Part shown: piece after piece, positions 8,968-18,456 of the stretch | How the letters are laid out: every line of letters begins with the position of its first letter | Numbering within the stretch: the stretch's first letter is position 1 | NCBI GenBank assembly: GCA_946628045.1 | Contig: CAMOVZ010000005.1 | Span: 31,870 to 95,869 of the forward strand | Length of the DNA: 64,000 bases | Reading direction: 5' to 3' | Source of the DNA: an uncultured Caryophanales bacterium | Lineage (GTDB): Bacteria > Bacillota_I > Bacilli_A > RF39 > UBA660 | Notes under the pieces: generated by a model | What the model was told of the DNA's origin: nothing | Databases searched by the model: none | Seen by the model: only the letters and a program-made list of their open reading frames with translations | Made by a program: the position numbers and the translations under genes

Positions 8968-10836
8968 ATGAGTAGTCTATATAATAAAAATTATATATTA
9001 AGTTATAATGCAAAAAAGATAAAACCTATATTTGAGGGAGATGAAAACTATATACCAAATCCCAATAATATGGAAGAAAGAGATAAATATATATCTATAC
9101 AACATCACTTAATTAAATATTTAGAAGAAAACGGAAAAACACCTATTATAAATAAATTATTAAAAAAATATATAGATGACTTTTTAAAATATCCTCACTT
9201 ATTTGTAGACAGTCCATTAATTAAAGATAATTTTATAAATAGATATTTACCTAAGGATATAAGAAATAAAATAGTAAGTCTAAGAAATATATATTTTAAT
9301 CCAACACAAAATAATGAAATATATTTAAAATTAATAAATAATTATGATTTAAGCACACTCCAAAAAAATAGATTATATTCATATTTAATTCATCAAATGA
9401 AAATAGGTAATAATAAATTAGAATCAATGTATAAAGAATGTGCTAAAAGAATACTTAATAGTAATAAACCTATAAAAGAACTAAATAATACAGAATTAAA
9501 ATTTTATTGTACATATATTGCAAAAATAATAGGAAAAAATTATAAAATATTCCCAGACGTTCATATTATTAAAAATAATCCTGGAAATGGAGGACGTGAA
9601 TCCAGCAATGTTATTTATATAAATAAATACACATCATACACTCCAACACTTCAAGATGTAACACAAGTAGTATGTCATGAGGTAAGACACGCCATGCAAG
9701 AAAAAGAAGCCATTAAATCAAAAAGTAAATTGTCATTTGATATGGCTAGTCATATGTTATTTAATAAATATTTAAATACTAAAGATTATAATATGTATAA
9801 AGTAAATTATAGATATTGTGATATAGAACTTGATGCCGAAAGATCAGGATTCTTCAATGCAGCAATAATTCTAGCTAATCTAGATAGAGAAGACTTAGCA
9901 TCTATAGAATATGAAAAAGAAAAGAAAATTTTAAAAAAGAGAAATTATTATGAATGTATGATTAATAAAGATGGTAAAAGAATATCTTCAGATCAATTTA
10001 TAGTAGAAAACTTAAATGAAATAATCAAAAAACATCCTGAAGAAATAAAAAAATTTAAAATATTAGAAGATTTCTATAAACCAAATGGTAAACCAAAGCC
10101 ATTTATTAATATGTTAACAGAGAAAATGAATAAATCATTTGCTAATAAAAGTGTATTTGATGCATATATAAATCATGGGATAGTTAAAAACGAATTAAAG
10201 AAAATAAACTTAAAAAAACTAAGTAAAGAAGAAAAAACAAAAGTATTTGCAGCACTAAGTCAAATATTTAATAGTAGATCTAGTGTACTTAAAACATATA
10301 TGTATGATAATGAATATCAAAATAATAACCCTAGACAAATGAGAATAACTACACTATATCAAATAAAAATATTAAGCGATATAATAACTTATATTGAAGA
10401 AAATATAAATTTAGTACTATCACTAAAAGAAAATGACAAAATTGATAATAAATCATTTATATATAGTTTTGTTAGTAATTTTAAAGATTTTAAATTAAAA
10501 TATGCAAATAATGAAGTATTAAAAAATGACAAAATAATAGAAGAAAGAATAAATAAATTATTAGATAAATGTAAAAATATAACTAAAGAATATGATAAAC
10601 AATATATTATAGATAGAATATCAGATTTATCAGATGAAGAACTAAACACAATAATACTATCGCCTAAAAGAAATAAAGTAAAATTTAAAGATTATTTATT
10701 TTTTGATATATTACCAAAAATGAATGGTAATAATAAAATAAATATAAATGGCAATACTATATCAATTAATGAAATAATAAAATTCTATAAAACAATAATA
10801 AGAAATAATAATACTAATAATAATCATAAAAAATAA
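8968..10836 (+). CDS. Putative HExxH zinc metallopeptidase, paralogue B
   Basis: 622 residues, soluble. The core is VVCHEVRHAMQ (H237, E238, H241), followed by DIELDAERSGFFNAA with the presumed third Glu ligand. It is collinear with the 617-residue protein at 3876-5729, sharing the MSSLYNK start, a GNGG motif before the zinc site, and YLFFDILP near the end. The C-terminus is a low-complexity Asn/Lys tail. It is therefore a duplicated gene, now separated from its copy by four other genes. No signal peptide is seen. The name rests on the zinc motif; the target is unknown. Confidence 0.6.
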   Translation: MSSLYNKNYILSYNAKKIKPIFEGDENYIPNPNNMEERDKYISIQHHLIKYLEENGKTPIINKLLKKYIDDFLKYPHLFVDSPLIKDNFINRYLPKDIRNKIVSLRNIYFNPTQNNEIYLKLINNYDLSTLQKNRLYSYLIHQMKIGNNKLESMYKECAKRILNSNKPIKELNNTELKFYCTYIAKIIGKNYKIFPDVHIIKNNPGNGGRESSNVIYINKYTSYTPTLQDVTQVVCHEVRHAMQEKEAIKSKSKLSFDMASHMLFNKYLNTKDYNMYKVNYRYCDIELDAERSGFFNAAIILANLDREDLASIEYEKEKKILKKRNYYECMINKDGKRISSDQFIVENLNEIIKKHPEEIKKFKILEDFYKPNGKPKPFINMLTEKMNKSFANKSVFDAYINHGIVKNELKKINLKKLSKEEKTKVFAALSQIFNSRSSVLKTYMYDNEYQNNNPRQMRITTLYQIKILSDIITYIEENINLVLSLKENDKIDNKSFIYSFVSNFKDFKLKYANNEVLKNDKIIEERINKLLDKCKNITKEYDKQYIIDRISDLSDEELNTIILSPKRNKVKFKDYLFFDILPKMNGNNKININGNTISINEIIKFYKTIIRNNNTNNNHKK

Positions 10837-10895
10837 GAAATTGTATTATATATATAATTATGATATTCTTATATATAGTAGATAGGAGAGATAAA

Positions 10896-11555
10896 ATGAG
10901 TAAAAGAAGAAAGATTTTTATAACAACATTAATATTATTTGTAATAGCAGTTATTTATACAGTATTAGTTAAATATTATGATGTATCAGGAATAGGTCCT
11001 AAAAATAGCGAAGTAGGTTTTGCAGGAATTAATGGATTAGTTCATAAAATACTACCATATAATGAAACATGGTATAAAATTACTAAATATTTAGGTGTTA
11101 TTCCATTCTTAATATGTGCATTCTATGGCTTTATTGGAATAAAAGAATTAATAAAGCATAAATCATTAAAAAGAATTGATAAAAGATTAATATATCTAGG
11201 AATATTTTATATAGTTATGCTAGTAGTATATATAGCTGCAGATAAAATAGTAATTAATTATAGACCAATATTAGAAGATGGAGTATTAGAATCAAGTTTT
11301 CCATCAAGTCACACATTATTAGCTGTATGTGTATGTGCATCTAGTTTATTAATAGCTAAATATTATATTAAAAATCCAAAATTATTACGAATATTCAATT
11401 ATCTAACAATACTATTAATGTTTATTTTAGTAATTGGAAGATTACTATCAGGAGTACATTGGTTAACTGATATAATAGGGGGAGTTATCTATTCAGTATT
11501 CCTTGTATCACTTTATTATTCATTTATTTATAATTATAAAAAAACAAGAGACTAA
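10896..11555 (+). CDS. PAP2-family membrane phosphatase
   Basis: 219 residues from the ATG at 10896, which has an AGGAGAG ribosome site; an upstream in-frame ATG at 10860 lacks one. Six hydrophobic segments are seen. The three phosphatase motifs are present: K-x6-RP (KIVINYRP), PSSHT, and R-x5-HW-x2-D (RLLSGVHWLTD). Members dephosphorylate lipid pyrophosphates such as undecaprenyl pyrophosphate, or phosphatidate, with the active site on the outer membrane face. A role in lipid carrier recycling is plausible but not proven. A terminator overlaps its stop codon. Confidence 0.88.
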   Translation: MSKRRKIFITTLILFVIAVIYTVLVKYYDVSGIGPKNSEVGFAGINGLVHKILPYNETWYKITKYLGVIPFLICAFYGFIGIKELIKHKSLKRIDKRLIYLGIFYIVMLVVYIAADKIVINYRPILEDGVLESSFPSSHTLLAVCVCASSLLIAKYYIKNPKLLRIFNYLTILLMFILVIGRLLSGVHWLTDIIGGVIYSVFLVSLYYSFIYNYKKTRD

Positions 11556-11567
11556 GTCTCTTTTTTT
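11546..11567 (+). terminator. Intrinsic terminator after the PAP2 gene
   Basis: AAGAGA and TCTCTT arms enclose CTAAG and are followed by seven T; the hairpin includes the stop codon. Confidence 0.75.
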
Positions 11568-11568
11568 A

Positions 11569-11577
11569 TGATATAAT
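11569..11577 (+). promoter_or_regulatory. Extended -10 promoter of tdk
   Basis: TGATATAAT immediately follows the terminator T run (TG-n-TATAAT). The tdk start is 16 bases downstream. Confidence 0.6.
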
Positions 11578-11592
11578 TTTTATGGTGATAAT

Positions 11593-12174
11593 ATGAGTAA
11601 ATTATATTTTAGATATGGAGCTATGAATTGTGGTAAATCAACTGCCTTAATGCAAGTAGCTTATAACTATGAAGAAAATAATAAAAAAGTAATAATAATA
11701 AAATCAAGTATTGATACTAAAGGAAATGATCATTTAGAATCAAGAATTGGTATTAAAAGAAAAGTAGATATTTTAATAGATAAGAATAAATCTATAGAAA
11801 GTGCATTAAATAAATATAAAGAAATAGATTGTATACTAGTAGATGAAGCACAATTTTTAACTGCTAAGCAAATAGAAGAATTATGGAAAATAACAAAAAA
11901 GAAGAATATACCGGTAATTTGCTATGGGTTAAAAGTAGATTTTCAATCACATTTATTTGAAGGTAGTAAAAGATTATTAGAATTATCAGACGTTATAGAA
12001 GAATTGATTACTATATGTAGTTGTGGTAAAAGGGCTAAATTTAATGCTAGATTTGTTAATGGTAAATTCACATTAAAAGGAGAAGAAGTATTGATAGATG
12101 GATCAAACGATAATGTAGTATATCGTCCAATGTGTGGTAAATGTTATCAAAATGAATTAGAAAAAAATATATGA
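11593..12174 (+). CDS. tdk: Thymidine kinase (type II)
   Basis: 193 residues, typical length. The Walker A motif is GAMNCGKST (about residues 9-17), and the Asp-Glu of the Walker B motif is in ILVDEAQFL. A zinc-binding lobe is formed by CSCGKRA and CGKCY near the C-terminus, with the lasso segment (FNARFVNGK) between. The enzyme phosphorylates thymidine with ATP to dTMP in the salvage pathway. It ends in TGA. The acyl-CoA synthetase gene follows after 22 bases and may be co-transcribed. Confidence 0.96.
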   Translation: MSKLYFRYGAMNCGKSTALMQVAYNYEENNKKVIIIKSSIDTKGNDHLESRIGIKRKVDILIDKNKSIESALNKYKEIDCILVDEAQFLTAKQIEELWKITKKKNIPVICYGLKVDFQSHLFEGSKRLLELSDVIEELITICSCGKRAKFNARFVNGKFTLKGEEVLIDGSNDNVVYRPMCGKCYQNELEKNI

Positions 12175-12196
12175 TATAATAATAATAGGAGGACTT

Positions 12197-13936
12197 ATGA
12201 TTAGACTAAGAGATTTATTTATAAAAATATTTAAACCTAGACATAAAAATGAACCTTGGTTAGATTATTATTCTAGAGAAGAAAGAAAAATTAAATTTAC
12301 TACTAAATCTATATATGATTATATGAAAGATGGTGTAGGTACTGATTTAGACTATATTGCCTTAAATTATTTTGAAAATAGAATTAGTTATAACGAATTT
12401 TTTAATAATATTGATATTTGTGCCAGAGCATTAAGAAGTCACGGAGTTAAAGAAAAAGATATAGTAACTATCTGCTTACCAAATATGCCTGAAGCACTAT
12501 ATGCGTTTTATGCATGTAATAAAATAGGAGCTATTGCAGATATGGTTCATCCATTATCTAGTCCAGAACAATTAAAATTCTATTTAAATGAAAATAAAAG
12601 TAGATTTTTATTCTTAATTGATTTTAATTATGATAAATTTAAAGACGTAATAAGTGAAACTTTAGTATATAAAACTATTTTAGTCTCACCTAAATTAAGT
12701 ATGCCTCTAGGTTTATCTATAGGATATACATTAACTAGAGGATTAGCTGTTAAAAGACCTAAATTAAATGATTCTGATTATATGAGTTGGAAAGACTTTA
12801 TGATTAGAGGTGTTGCCTATTCTAAAGAATTTAAAGCAGATGTAAAAAAGGATGATATAGCATTAATACTTCATAGTGGTGGTACAACAGGTACTCCTAA
12901 AGGTATAATGATAAGTAATTATAGTTTCAATGCCTTAGCCCAACAATCAGGAGTTAATGTTATTGACGTAAGACCTAAAGATAAAATAGTAACGATTCTA
13001 CCAATATTCCATGGATTTGGATTAGGGGTTTGTGTTCATACACCTCTATCTTTAAAAGTAGAAACTATTCTTATGCCAGAGTATGATGCCAATAGATTTT
13101 ATAAAATATGGAAAAATGATAAACCTAATGTAATACTAGGAGTACCTACACTATGGGAAGGTATGATGAGTAATAAAAAATTTGATAAAGTAAATATGTC
13201 ACAATTGAAATATATAATTTCTGGAGGAGATTACTTGTCAGTTGCAGCAGAAACTAAAATAAATACTTTTCTACATAAACATGGTGCCCATGTTAATATA
13301 TCAAAAGGATATGGTATGACAGAATCTGTTGCTGCTACATGTTATACATTTCCAGGAACTAATGAACCTGGTAGTATTGGAATTCCTATGGTAGGTAACA
13401 CTTATAAGATATGGGATCCTGAAACCGATAAAGAAAAAAAGATTGGTGAAGAAGGAGAAATAATAGTAAATGGTCCTACATTAATGGCAGGATATTTAAA
13501 TAATCCTAAAGAAACAAAACAAGTTCTAAGACGCCATAATGGAAAATTGTGGTTACATACAGGTGATATAGGTTATATCGCAGCTAATGGAATAGTCTAT
13601 TATACACAAAGATTAAAACGTATGATAGTAGTAAGTGGATTCAATGTATACCCATCTATGATAGAAAGTGTTTTAGAAACCCATAAAGCCATAAAAAAAG
13701 CATGTGTAATAGGAATACCTCATCCATATAAAATGCACGTGCCTAAAGCATTTATAGTATTAAATGATGGATATAAATTTAATAAATCATTAGAAAAAGA
13801 ATTAAAAGATCTTTGTAAAAAAGAATTAGCTGTATTTTCAGTACCAAAAGAATTTGAAGTACGTGAAGAACTTCCAAAAACACTTTATAATAAAGTAGAT
13901 TATAAAAAATTAGAAAATGAAGAAAAAGGAAAGTAA
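12197..13936 (+). CDS. AMP-dependent acyl-CoA synthetase (long-chain-fatty-acid-CoA ligase type)
   Basis: 579 residues, with a perfect AGGAGG ribosome site. ANL superfamily motifs in order: the P-loop LHSGGTTGTPKGIM, a GYGMTES motif, the WLHTGDIGYI motif with the ribose-binding Asp, and the hinge RLKRMIVVSGFNVYP. The catalytic C-terminal Lys is plausibly in TLYNKVDYKKL. These enzymes form an acyl-adenylate and then the acyl-CoA. There is no neighbouring beta-oxidation gene, so activation of exogenous fatty acids for lipids is one option; substrate chain length cannot be read from sequence. Confidence 0.88.
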   Translation: MIRLRDLFIKIFKPRHKNEPWLDYYSREERKIKFTTKSIYDYMKDGVGTDLDYIALNYFENRISYNEFFNNIDICARALRSHGVKEKDIVTICLPNMPEALYAFYACNKIGAIADMVHPLSSPEQLKFYLNENKSRFLFLIDFNYDKFKDVISETLVYKTILVSPKLSMPLGLSIGYTLTRGLAVKRPKLNDSDYMSWKDFMIRGVAYSKEFKADVKKDDIALILHSGGTTGTPKGIMISNYSFNALAQQSGVNVIDVRPKDKIVTILPIFHGFGLGVCVHTPLSLKVETILMPEYDANRFYKIWKNDKPNVILGVPTLWEGMMSNKKFDKVNMSQLKYIISGGDYLSVAAETKINTFLHKHGAHVNISKGYGMTESVAATCYTFPGTNEPGSIGIPMVGNTYKIWDPETDKEKKIGEEGEIIVNGPTLMAGYLNNPKETKQVLRRHNGKLWLHTGDIGYIAANGIVYYTQRLKRMIVVSGFNVYPSMIESVLETHKAIKKACVIGIPHPYKMHVPKAFIVLNDGYKFNKSLEKELKDLCKKELAVFSVPKEFEVREELPKTLYNKVDYKKLENEEKGK

Positions 13937-13962
13937 AATTAACTAGTTTTACTTCTTTTTTT
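13931..13962 (+). terminator. Intrinsic terminator after the acyl-CoA synthetase
   Basis: The AAGTAAAA/TTTTACTT stem (8 bp, 8-nt loop) is followed by CTTTTTTTA; it starts at the stop codon. Confidence 0.75.
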
Positions 13963-14079
13963 ATGTTTTTTAGTATAAAATATAGTAAATGCAACCAAAA
14001 ATTTACATAATTTCCAACCAAAATGTATAGAATGCCACCATAAATAATTATAAAATTAAATCATGAAAGAGGTGATTTT

Positions 14080-15660
14080 ATGAAGTTTGGTGATAAACTA
14101 ATTGAACTTCGAAAGAAAAACGGTTATTCTCAAGAAGAGTTAGCTGAAAAACTAGGTGTATCTAGACAAAGTATATCTAAATGGGAAAGTAATAATACAT
14201 ACCCAGAAACAGATAAAATAATTCAAATAGCAAATCTATTTGATTGCTCTATGGATGATCTTATAAATGATAAAATAACTGAAGTAGAAACACGAAAAAG
14301 AAAAAATAGAAATAATGTTAAAAAAGTATGGAATTCATTTTTAGAATTTATAACTAATACAATTGATATGTTTTCTAAAATGAAATTTATAGAAGGATTT
14401 AAATGTATTATTGTAATGCTTCTAATATTATTAATACTACATCTATTTGGAAATATCATATGTAAAACAGCTGCTAGTGTAGTTTCAAATATATTCAGTT
14501 TTATGAGTCTAGAATTTGTATCAAGTCTAAGAGAAATATTAAAAAGTATATTATTCTTAATATGGTATATTATTTCAACAATAATAATAATTCATACATT
14601 TAAAATAAAATATTTAAATAATTATACTAAAAACACAAAACAAAACTCTGAGATTAAAAATGAAACTAAATCTAATAAAGAAGAAGTAGTTTTTATAAAA
14701 AATGAAAATGAAAAACCATTTGAATTTTTAGAAGTATTAGCTGGTATTGTAATAATATTTATAAAAATAATGGCAGCATTTATTACAATAGGAACAATCT
14801 TTACAAGTATTGGTTTAGTTATAGCTACAGTAATAACTATTGCTGGTATTAGTGCAAATATATTATTCTTATGGATTAGTTTATTATTAGTTGCAGCTTC
14901 AACTGCTTCTATAGAAATAATAATATTATTAATTAAATTTATTTTTAATAAAAAAGTAAATGTAAAATTAAGCATAATAATATTTATCTCATGTATAATT
15001 CTCTCAGGAATAGGAATTGGTATGAGTGCACTTCAAATAAAAAATATAGAGCTTATAGAAGATGCTAGTGCATTTAATATGACAACTAAAGAAATTGAAT
15101 TAAACTATACTGATAATTTAGTAATAAAATCATGGGGATTAGGAAAAGATAATAATTATAAATATATTATTGATAATAATATTGAAGAAAATAAAATAAT
15201 TGTAAGTAGAGAATTAGATGAAAATTATTTTAGATTATTTACAAGAAAATTTAAAATGGATAATCTACCAGTAATAACAGTACTAGAAGAATCAAATGCA
15301 GGACCAAAAATGATATTTAATTTATATATAGAAAACTTAAAACAAAATAAATTAGTAACATTCAATGGTATAGGTAATGATCCATTAGTAATAAAAGCAA
15401 ATGAATCTACTATAAATAAATTAATATATAATATGAAATTGTTATATCTAGTAGAAGAAGAAAAAAATGATAATATAATAAATATTGCTATAAAAGATGA
15501 CAAAGTACATTTCATTAATGGACTAAAAGGAGAATATAATGCCTTAGATGATTCTATTAAATATGATGTATCTAACTATACATGTAAAAAGGAAATAGTA
15601 GTAACTGAATTTGGAGATAGTATAAATTATACATGTGATTTTACAGAGGAAGAAGAATAG
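14080..15660 (+). CDS. XRE-type HTH regulator fused to a multi-pass membrane and extracytoplasmic domain
   Basis: 526 residues, AGAGGTG ribosome site. Residues 1-65 are a Cro/C1-type helix-turn-helix (YSQEELAEKLGVSRQSISKWE). About five or six hydrophobic helices lie between residues 110 and 325, split by a charged loop near 190-215. The last ~190 residues form an unrecognised polar beta-rich domain (EIELNYTDNLVIKSW...) predicted to lie outside the membrane. The architecture suggests a membrane-tethered regulator that links an external or membrane signal to DNA binding. Upstream, ACCAAAA occurs twice (around 13992 and 14014), about 22 bases apart, a possible binding site. The signal and targets are unknown. 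Confidence 0.65.
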   Translation: MKFGDKLIELRKKNGYSQEELAEKLGVSRQSISKWESNNTYPETDKIIQIANLFDCSMDDLINDKITEVETRKRKNRNNVKKVWNSFLEFITNTIDMFSKMKFIEGFKCIIVMLLILLILHLFGNIICKTAASVVSNIFSFMSLEFVSSLREILKSILFLIWYIISTIIIIHTFKIKYLNNYTKNTKQNSEIKNETKSNKEEVVFIKNENEKPFEFLEVLAGIVIIFIKIMAAFITIGTIFTSIGLVIATVITIAGISANILFLWISLLLVAASTASIEIIILLIKFIFNKKVNVKLSIIIFISCIILSGIGIGMSALQIKNIELIEDASAFNMTTKEIELNYTDNLVIKSWGLGKDNNYKYIIDNNIEENKIIVSRELDENYFRLFTRKFKMDNLPVITVLEESNAGPKMIFNLYIENLKQNKLVTFNGIGNDPLVIKANESTINKLIYNMKLLYLVEEEKNDNIINIAIKDDKVHFINGLKGEYNALDDSIKYDVSNYTCKKEIVVTEFGDSINYTCDFTEEEE

Positions 15661-15708
15661 TTCTTTCTCTTTTTATTTATTAGTGATAAAATAATAATAG
15701 GTGATAAT

Positions 15709-17412
15709 ATGGATGACTTAAAATTAATAAAAAAACATTATGGTGAAAAAATGATGCATCTATGTCGTGAATTATTTCCAACAATTTTAGAAGAAGAAGG
15801 ATTATTATTTAAAATTATTTCAGAACACTTTGCATATTCCAAACTTCTATATGAAGACATCATATCTTTATATATGGAAGAAGAATTCAAAGATTATATA
15901 TTTAGTTTTATAGATGTTGAAAATAAGTACCAGAAAAACATAGATAAAAAAACACCTGAAGAATTATTAAGTGATGCAGGCTACATTTTATATGAATGTA
16001 AAAATGAAGATGACATTCAATCATTTAAAAAATATTATGCTAAAGGTGAAGAGTTATGTACATTCCGCGGAGGAAGATTAAACAGATGTCATGTATTCTT
16101 TGCAGTAAAAAAAGATGTAGATAAAATAAAGAGAGAAGATTTTGTTAAACCAGATAGACAAGATGAATATGGTACATCAGTAATATCTATTCAATTTACA
16201 AAAACTTCCACTGCTACAGTATCAATAAAAAACAGATATAATCACACTGTAAATAACCCAGATGCTACTTTTTCTAATAATTTAGACAATATAGCACCAG
16301 GCCTAACAGAAGCTTTCGAAGAAGAATATGGCCTAACAATAGATAAAGATAATATAGATTTTGAATTAAAAAATTATGTAAAGGCAAATGACGGTAAATA
16401 TTATAAATATAACTATGAAATAAACAATGTATATTATTGCCCTAATAATATAATAATAGATAACTTTGAAGTAAAAAACCTAGATAAATCAAATTACTTA
16501 GTTTTTGATTATTTTATATTAGACCTAACAAACAAAAAATTATTACCATATGATAATTCAACTGTAAATGACTCTTTTATAAAATCTATAGGAGAAATAA
16601 ATAGTATAAGAATAGAAAATAATAAAGAAACTAATCAAAAAAACATATATATAAACGATGATATTATAATAGTATTAAATAAGAATAATCAAATGATTAG
16701 TTATACTAATAAAAAATGTACTGAAATAGGTGATGATTTCCTATATTACCAAAATACATTAGAGACAATAGACCTTATAAATGTAATTGATATAGGGAAG
16801 AATTTTCTTAATAGAAATACAGATAAATTAATATCCATAAACACTCCAAATGTAGAGCACATAGGAGATAATTTTATGCTACAATATTGGAAAGGTAGTA
16901 TAGAAAAAATAGAATTTCCTAAATTAAAAACAATAGGCCATAATTTCTTTTATAATTATAATAAGATAAAATCTATTTATTTACCTAAAGTAGAAGAAAT
17001 AGGAGATAATTTCCTATGTCATAATTCATGCTTAGAATCATACGACATGACCAATTTAACTAGAGTAGGGAATGACTTTCTTATAGCTGAAATGAATAAT
17101 CCAGTAATATATTTCCCAAATCTTGTAGATATAGGTGATAATTTTATGATGAATAGCTTTAACGTAGAAATAGTAAATTTACCAAGTGTTAAGAAAACAG
17201 GAGAATACTTTTTAAATCATTCAAGCAACATTAGAAATATTAATGCTCCAAGCCTAGAAGAAATAGGCGAACAATCATTATCTTGTATTGACATTGATAT
17301 GGATAAAATAGAAGAAATAAATTTAGAAAAATTAGATTTAGAACAATTAGAAAAATTACCATATAGATTCAGGGAATACATATTAGAAAAAAGAGGTGTT
17401 AGTAGTAAATGA
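15709..17412 (+). CDS. Leucine-rich-repeat (BspA-like) protein with conserved N-terminal domain
   Basis: 567 residues, with a GGTGATAAT-spaced start and no signal peptide. The N-terminal ~120 residues (YGEKMMHLCRELFPTI...) and a following domain (about 120-235) with HVFFAVKK, EYGTSVISIQF and NRYNHTVNNPDATFSNNLDNI form a conserved module I have no name for. Residues about 335-545 contain nine or so repeats of ~23 residues built on IGDNFL/IGDNFM followed by an I-x-x-P-x-L strand, typical of BspA-type (LRR_5) solenoids. It overlaps the next small gene by 4 bases (ATGA). Binding or structural function is likely; no enzymatic motif was recognised. Confidence 0.65.
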   Translation: MDDLKLIKKHYGEKMMHLCRELFPTILEEEGLLFKIISEHFAYSKLLYEDIISLYMEEEFKDYIFSFIDVENKYQKNIDKKTPEELLSDAGYILYECKNEDDIQSFKKYYAKGEELCTFRGGRLNRCHVFFAVKKDVDKIKREDFVKPDRQDEYGTSVISIQFTKTSTATVSIKNRYNHTVNNPDATFSNNLDNIAPGLTEAFEEEYGLTIDKDNIDFELKNYVKANDGKYYKYNYEINNVYYCPNNIIIDNFEVKNLDKSNYLVFDYFILDLTNKKLLPYDNSTVNDSFIKSIGEINSIRIENNKETNQKNIYINDDIIIVLNKNNQMISYTNKKCTEIGDDFLYYQNTLETIDLINVIDIGKNFLNRNTDKLISINTPNVEHIGDNFMLQYWKGSIEKIEFPKLKTIGHNFFYNYNKIKSIYLPKVEEIGDNFLCHNSCLESYDMTNLTRVGNDFLIAEMNNPVIYFPNLVDIGDNFMMNSFNVEIVNLPSVKKTGEYFLNHSSNIRNINAPSLEEIGEQSLSCIDIDMDKIEEINLEKLDLEQLEKLPYRFREYILEKRGVSSK

Positions 17413-17669
17413 AAAAAGTAAAAGTAATTGATATAAAAGATAACTTTTTATATACACTACAAGCTACCGATAATACAACATATAAAAAGAATATTGAATT
17501 TATAGATATAAATATAAATATAGGAGATATTATCTATATATCAAATGATGTATTAAAAAATAAAAATATCTATACATATGGTCCAATTATAGAAAAGAAC
17601 AATCCAGAAGATCTAATTAAAATAATACATAATAATAAAGATATATACCTACAAAGATATTACGGATAG
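17409..17669 (+). CDS. Small conserved hypothetical protein
   Basis: 86 residues, translationally coupled to the LRR gene by an ATGA overlap. The pattern of short strands (KVKVIDIKDNFLYTLQ, GDIIYIS, NIYTYGPII) is compatible with a small OB-like barrel, but no family was recognised. It probably works with, or is co-regulated with, the upstream LRR protein. A bidirectional terminator covers its end. Confidence 0.5.
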   Translation: MKKVKVIDIKDNFLYTLQATDNTTYKKNIEFIDININIGDIIYISNDVLKNKNIYTYGPIIEKNNPEDLIKIIHNNKDIYLQRYYG

Positions 17670-17680
17670 TAATATCTTTT
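17653..17680 (+). terminator. Bidirectional terminator between convergent genes
   Basis: An 11-bp stem AAAGATATTAC/GTAATATCTTT with a GGATA loop, with T on the + side. It sits between this + gene and the - strand ZIP gene ending at 17679. Confidence 0.75.
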
Positions 17681-18395
17681 ATATTCTTAAAATAAATATA
17701 GTAATAAACATAATAATAAATCCTAATATAAAGCCAATTATAGTATTTATATTTTTCTTAGTATTAGGTAATAATTCAAATAAAGAAATATGTATCATAA
17801 TACCACTAGTAATACTAAGAATAATAAATAATATAAAATTATTAATATAATTAGATAAAAATATATATGAAATAATTCCACCAATTAATTCACTAAAACC
17901 CGCAATAAAAGTATAAATAAATGCTTTTTTATGTGATTTAGTAGAATAATATATAGGAATAGCTATACTAATACCCTCAGGTATATTATGAAGTGCTATA
18001 GCTATAGATAAAGGAATACCTATTTTTATATTATTAGAGCTCGTTATAAAGGTAATTATACCCTCAGGTATATTATGTAACATTAAACCAATTAAACTAA
18101 CTAAACCAAGTTTATATAATGAATTATTAGTACTTATATTTTTATCAATATAACTAGATATAATAAAACCAATATTAATAAATATTAATAATAAAATTAT
18201 ATTTATAAAACTAATTCCAATATAATTAATAGATTCTGGTATTAAAGATAATAATGATATAGTAATCATAATACTAGAAGCAAAAGATAAACTAAAATTA
18301 ATAATATTATTTTTATACTTAGAATTAATATAAGTAGGTATAATACCTAATATAGTAGTAATACCCGAAATAAATGTAATTATAAAAGGTTTCAT
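17679..18395 (-). CDS. ZIP-family metal transporter (ZupT-like)
   Basis: 238 residues, about eight membrane helices. Two copies of the ZIP signature HNIPEG occur, in helix four (GLMLHNIPEGI) and helix five (IALHNIPEGIS), and a Glu in GFSELIGG follows in the next helix. ZIP proteins carry Zn2+, Fe2+ or Mn2+ into the cytoplasm; the metal here is not determined. It is the only - strand gene in the left part of the window. No Shine-Dalgarno sequence is evident before the ATG, so translation may be weak or the start uncertain, although a later start would remove helix one. Confidence 0.85.
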   Translation of the reverse strand: MKPFIITFISGITTILGIIPTYINSKYKNNIINFSLSFASSIMITISLLSLIPESINYIGISFINIILLLIFINIGFIISSYIDKNISTNNSLYKLGLVSLIGLMLHNIPEGIITFITSSNNIKIGIPLSIAIALHNIPEGISIAIPIYYSTKSHKKAFIYTFIAGFSELIGGIISYIFLSNYINNFILFIILSITSGIMIHISLFELLPNTKKNINTIIGFILGFIIMFITIFILRI

Positions 18396-18426
18396 ACTAA
18401 TATATATTTAAAAAATATAAGTTTTA

Positions 18427-18435
18427 TGATATAAT
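18427..18435 (+). promoter_or_regulatory. Extended -10 promoter of queH
   Basis: TGATATAAT lies 21 bases before the queH start. It faces away from the divergent ZIP gene. Confidence 0.55.
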
Positions 18436-18456
18436 TTAGAAACTGGAAGTGGTATT

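Noticed and set aside
13989..14040. Repeated ACCAAAA blocks as a defined operator
   Set aside because: Only two imperfectly spaced copies in AT-rich DNA with no symmetry; noted under the HTH-membrane gene only.
14622..14975. Hydrophobic - strand frame of 117 codons, and similar antisense frames elsewhere
   Set aside because: It mirrors the membrane helices of the HTH-membrane gene; AT-rich coding DNA produces such shadows, and no start signal is present.
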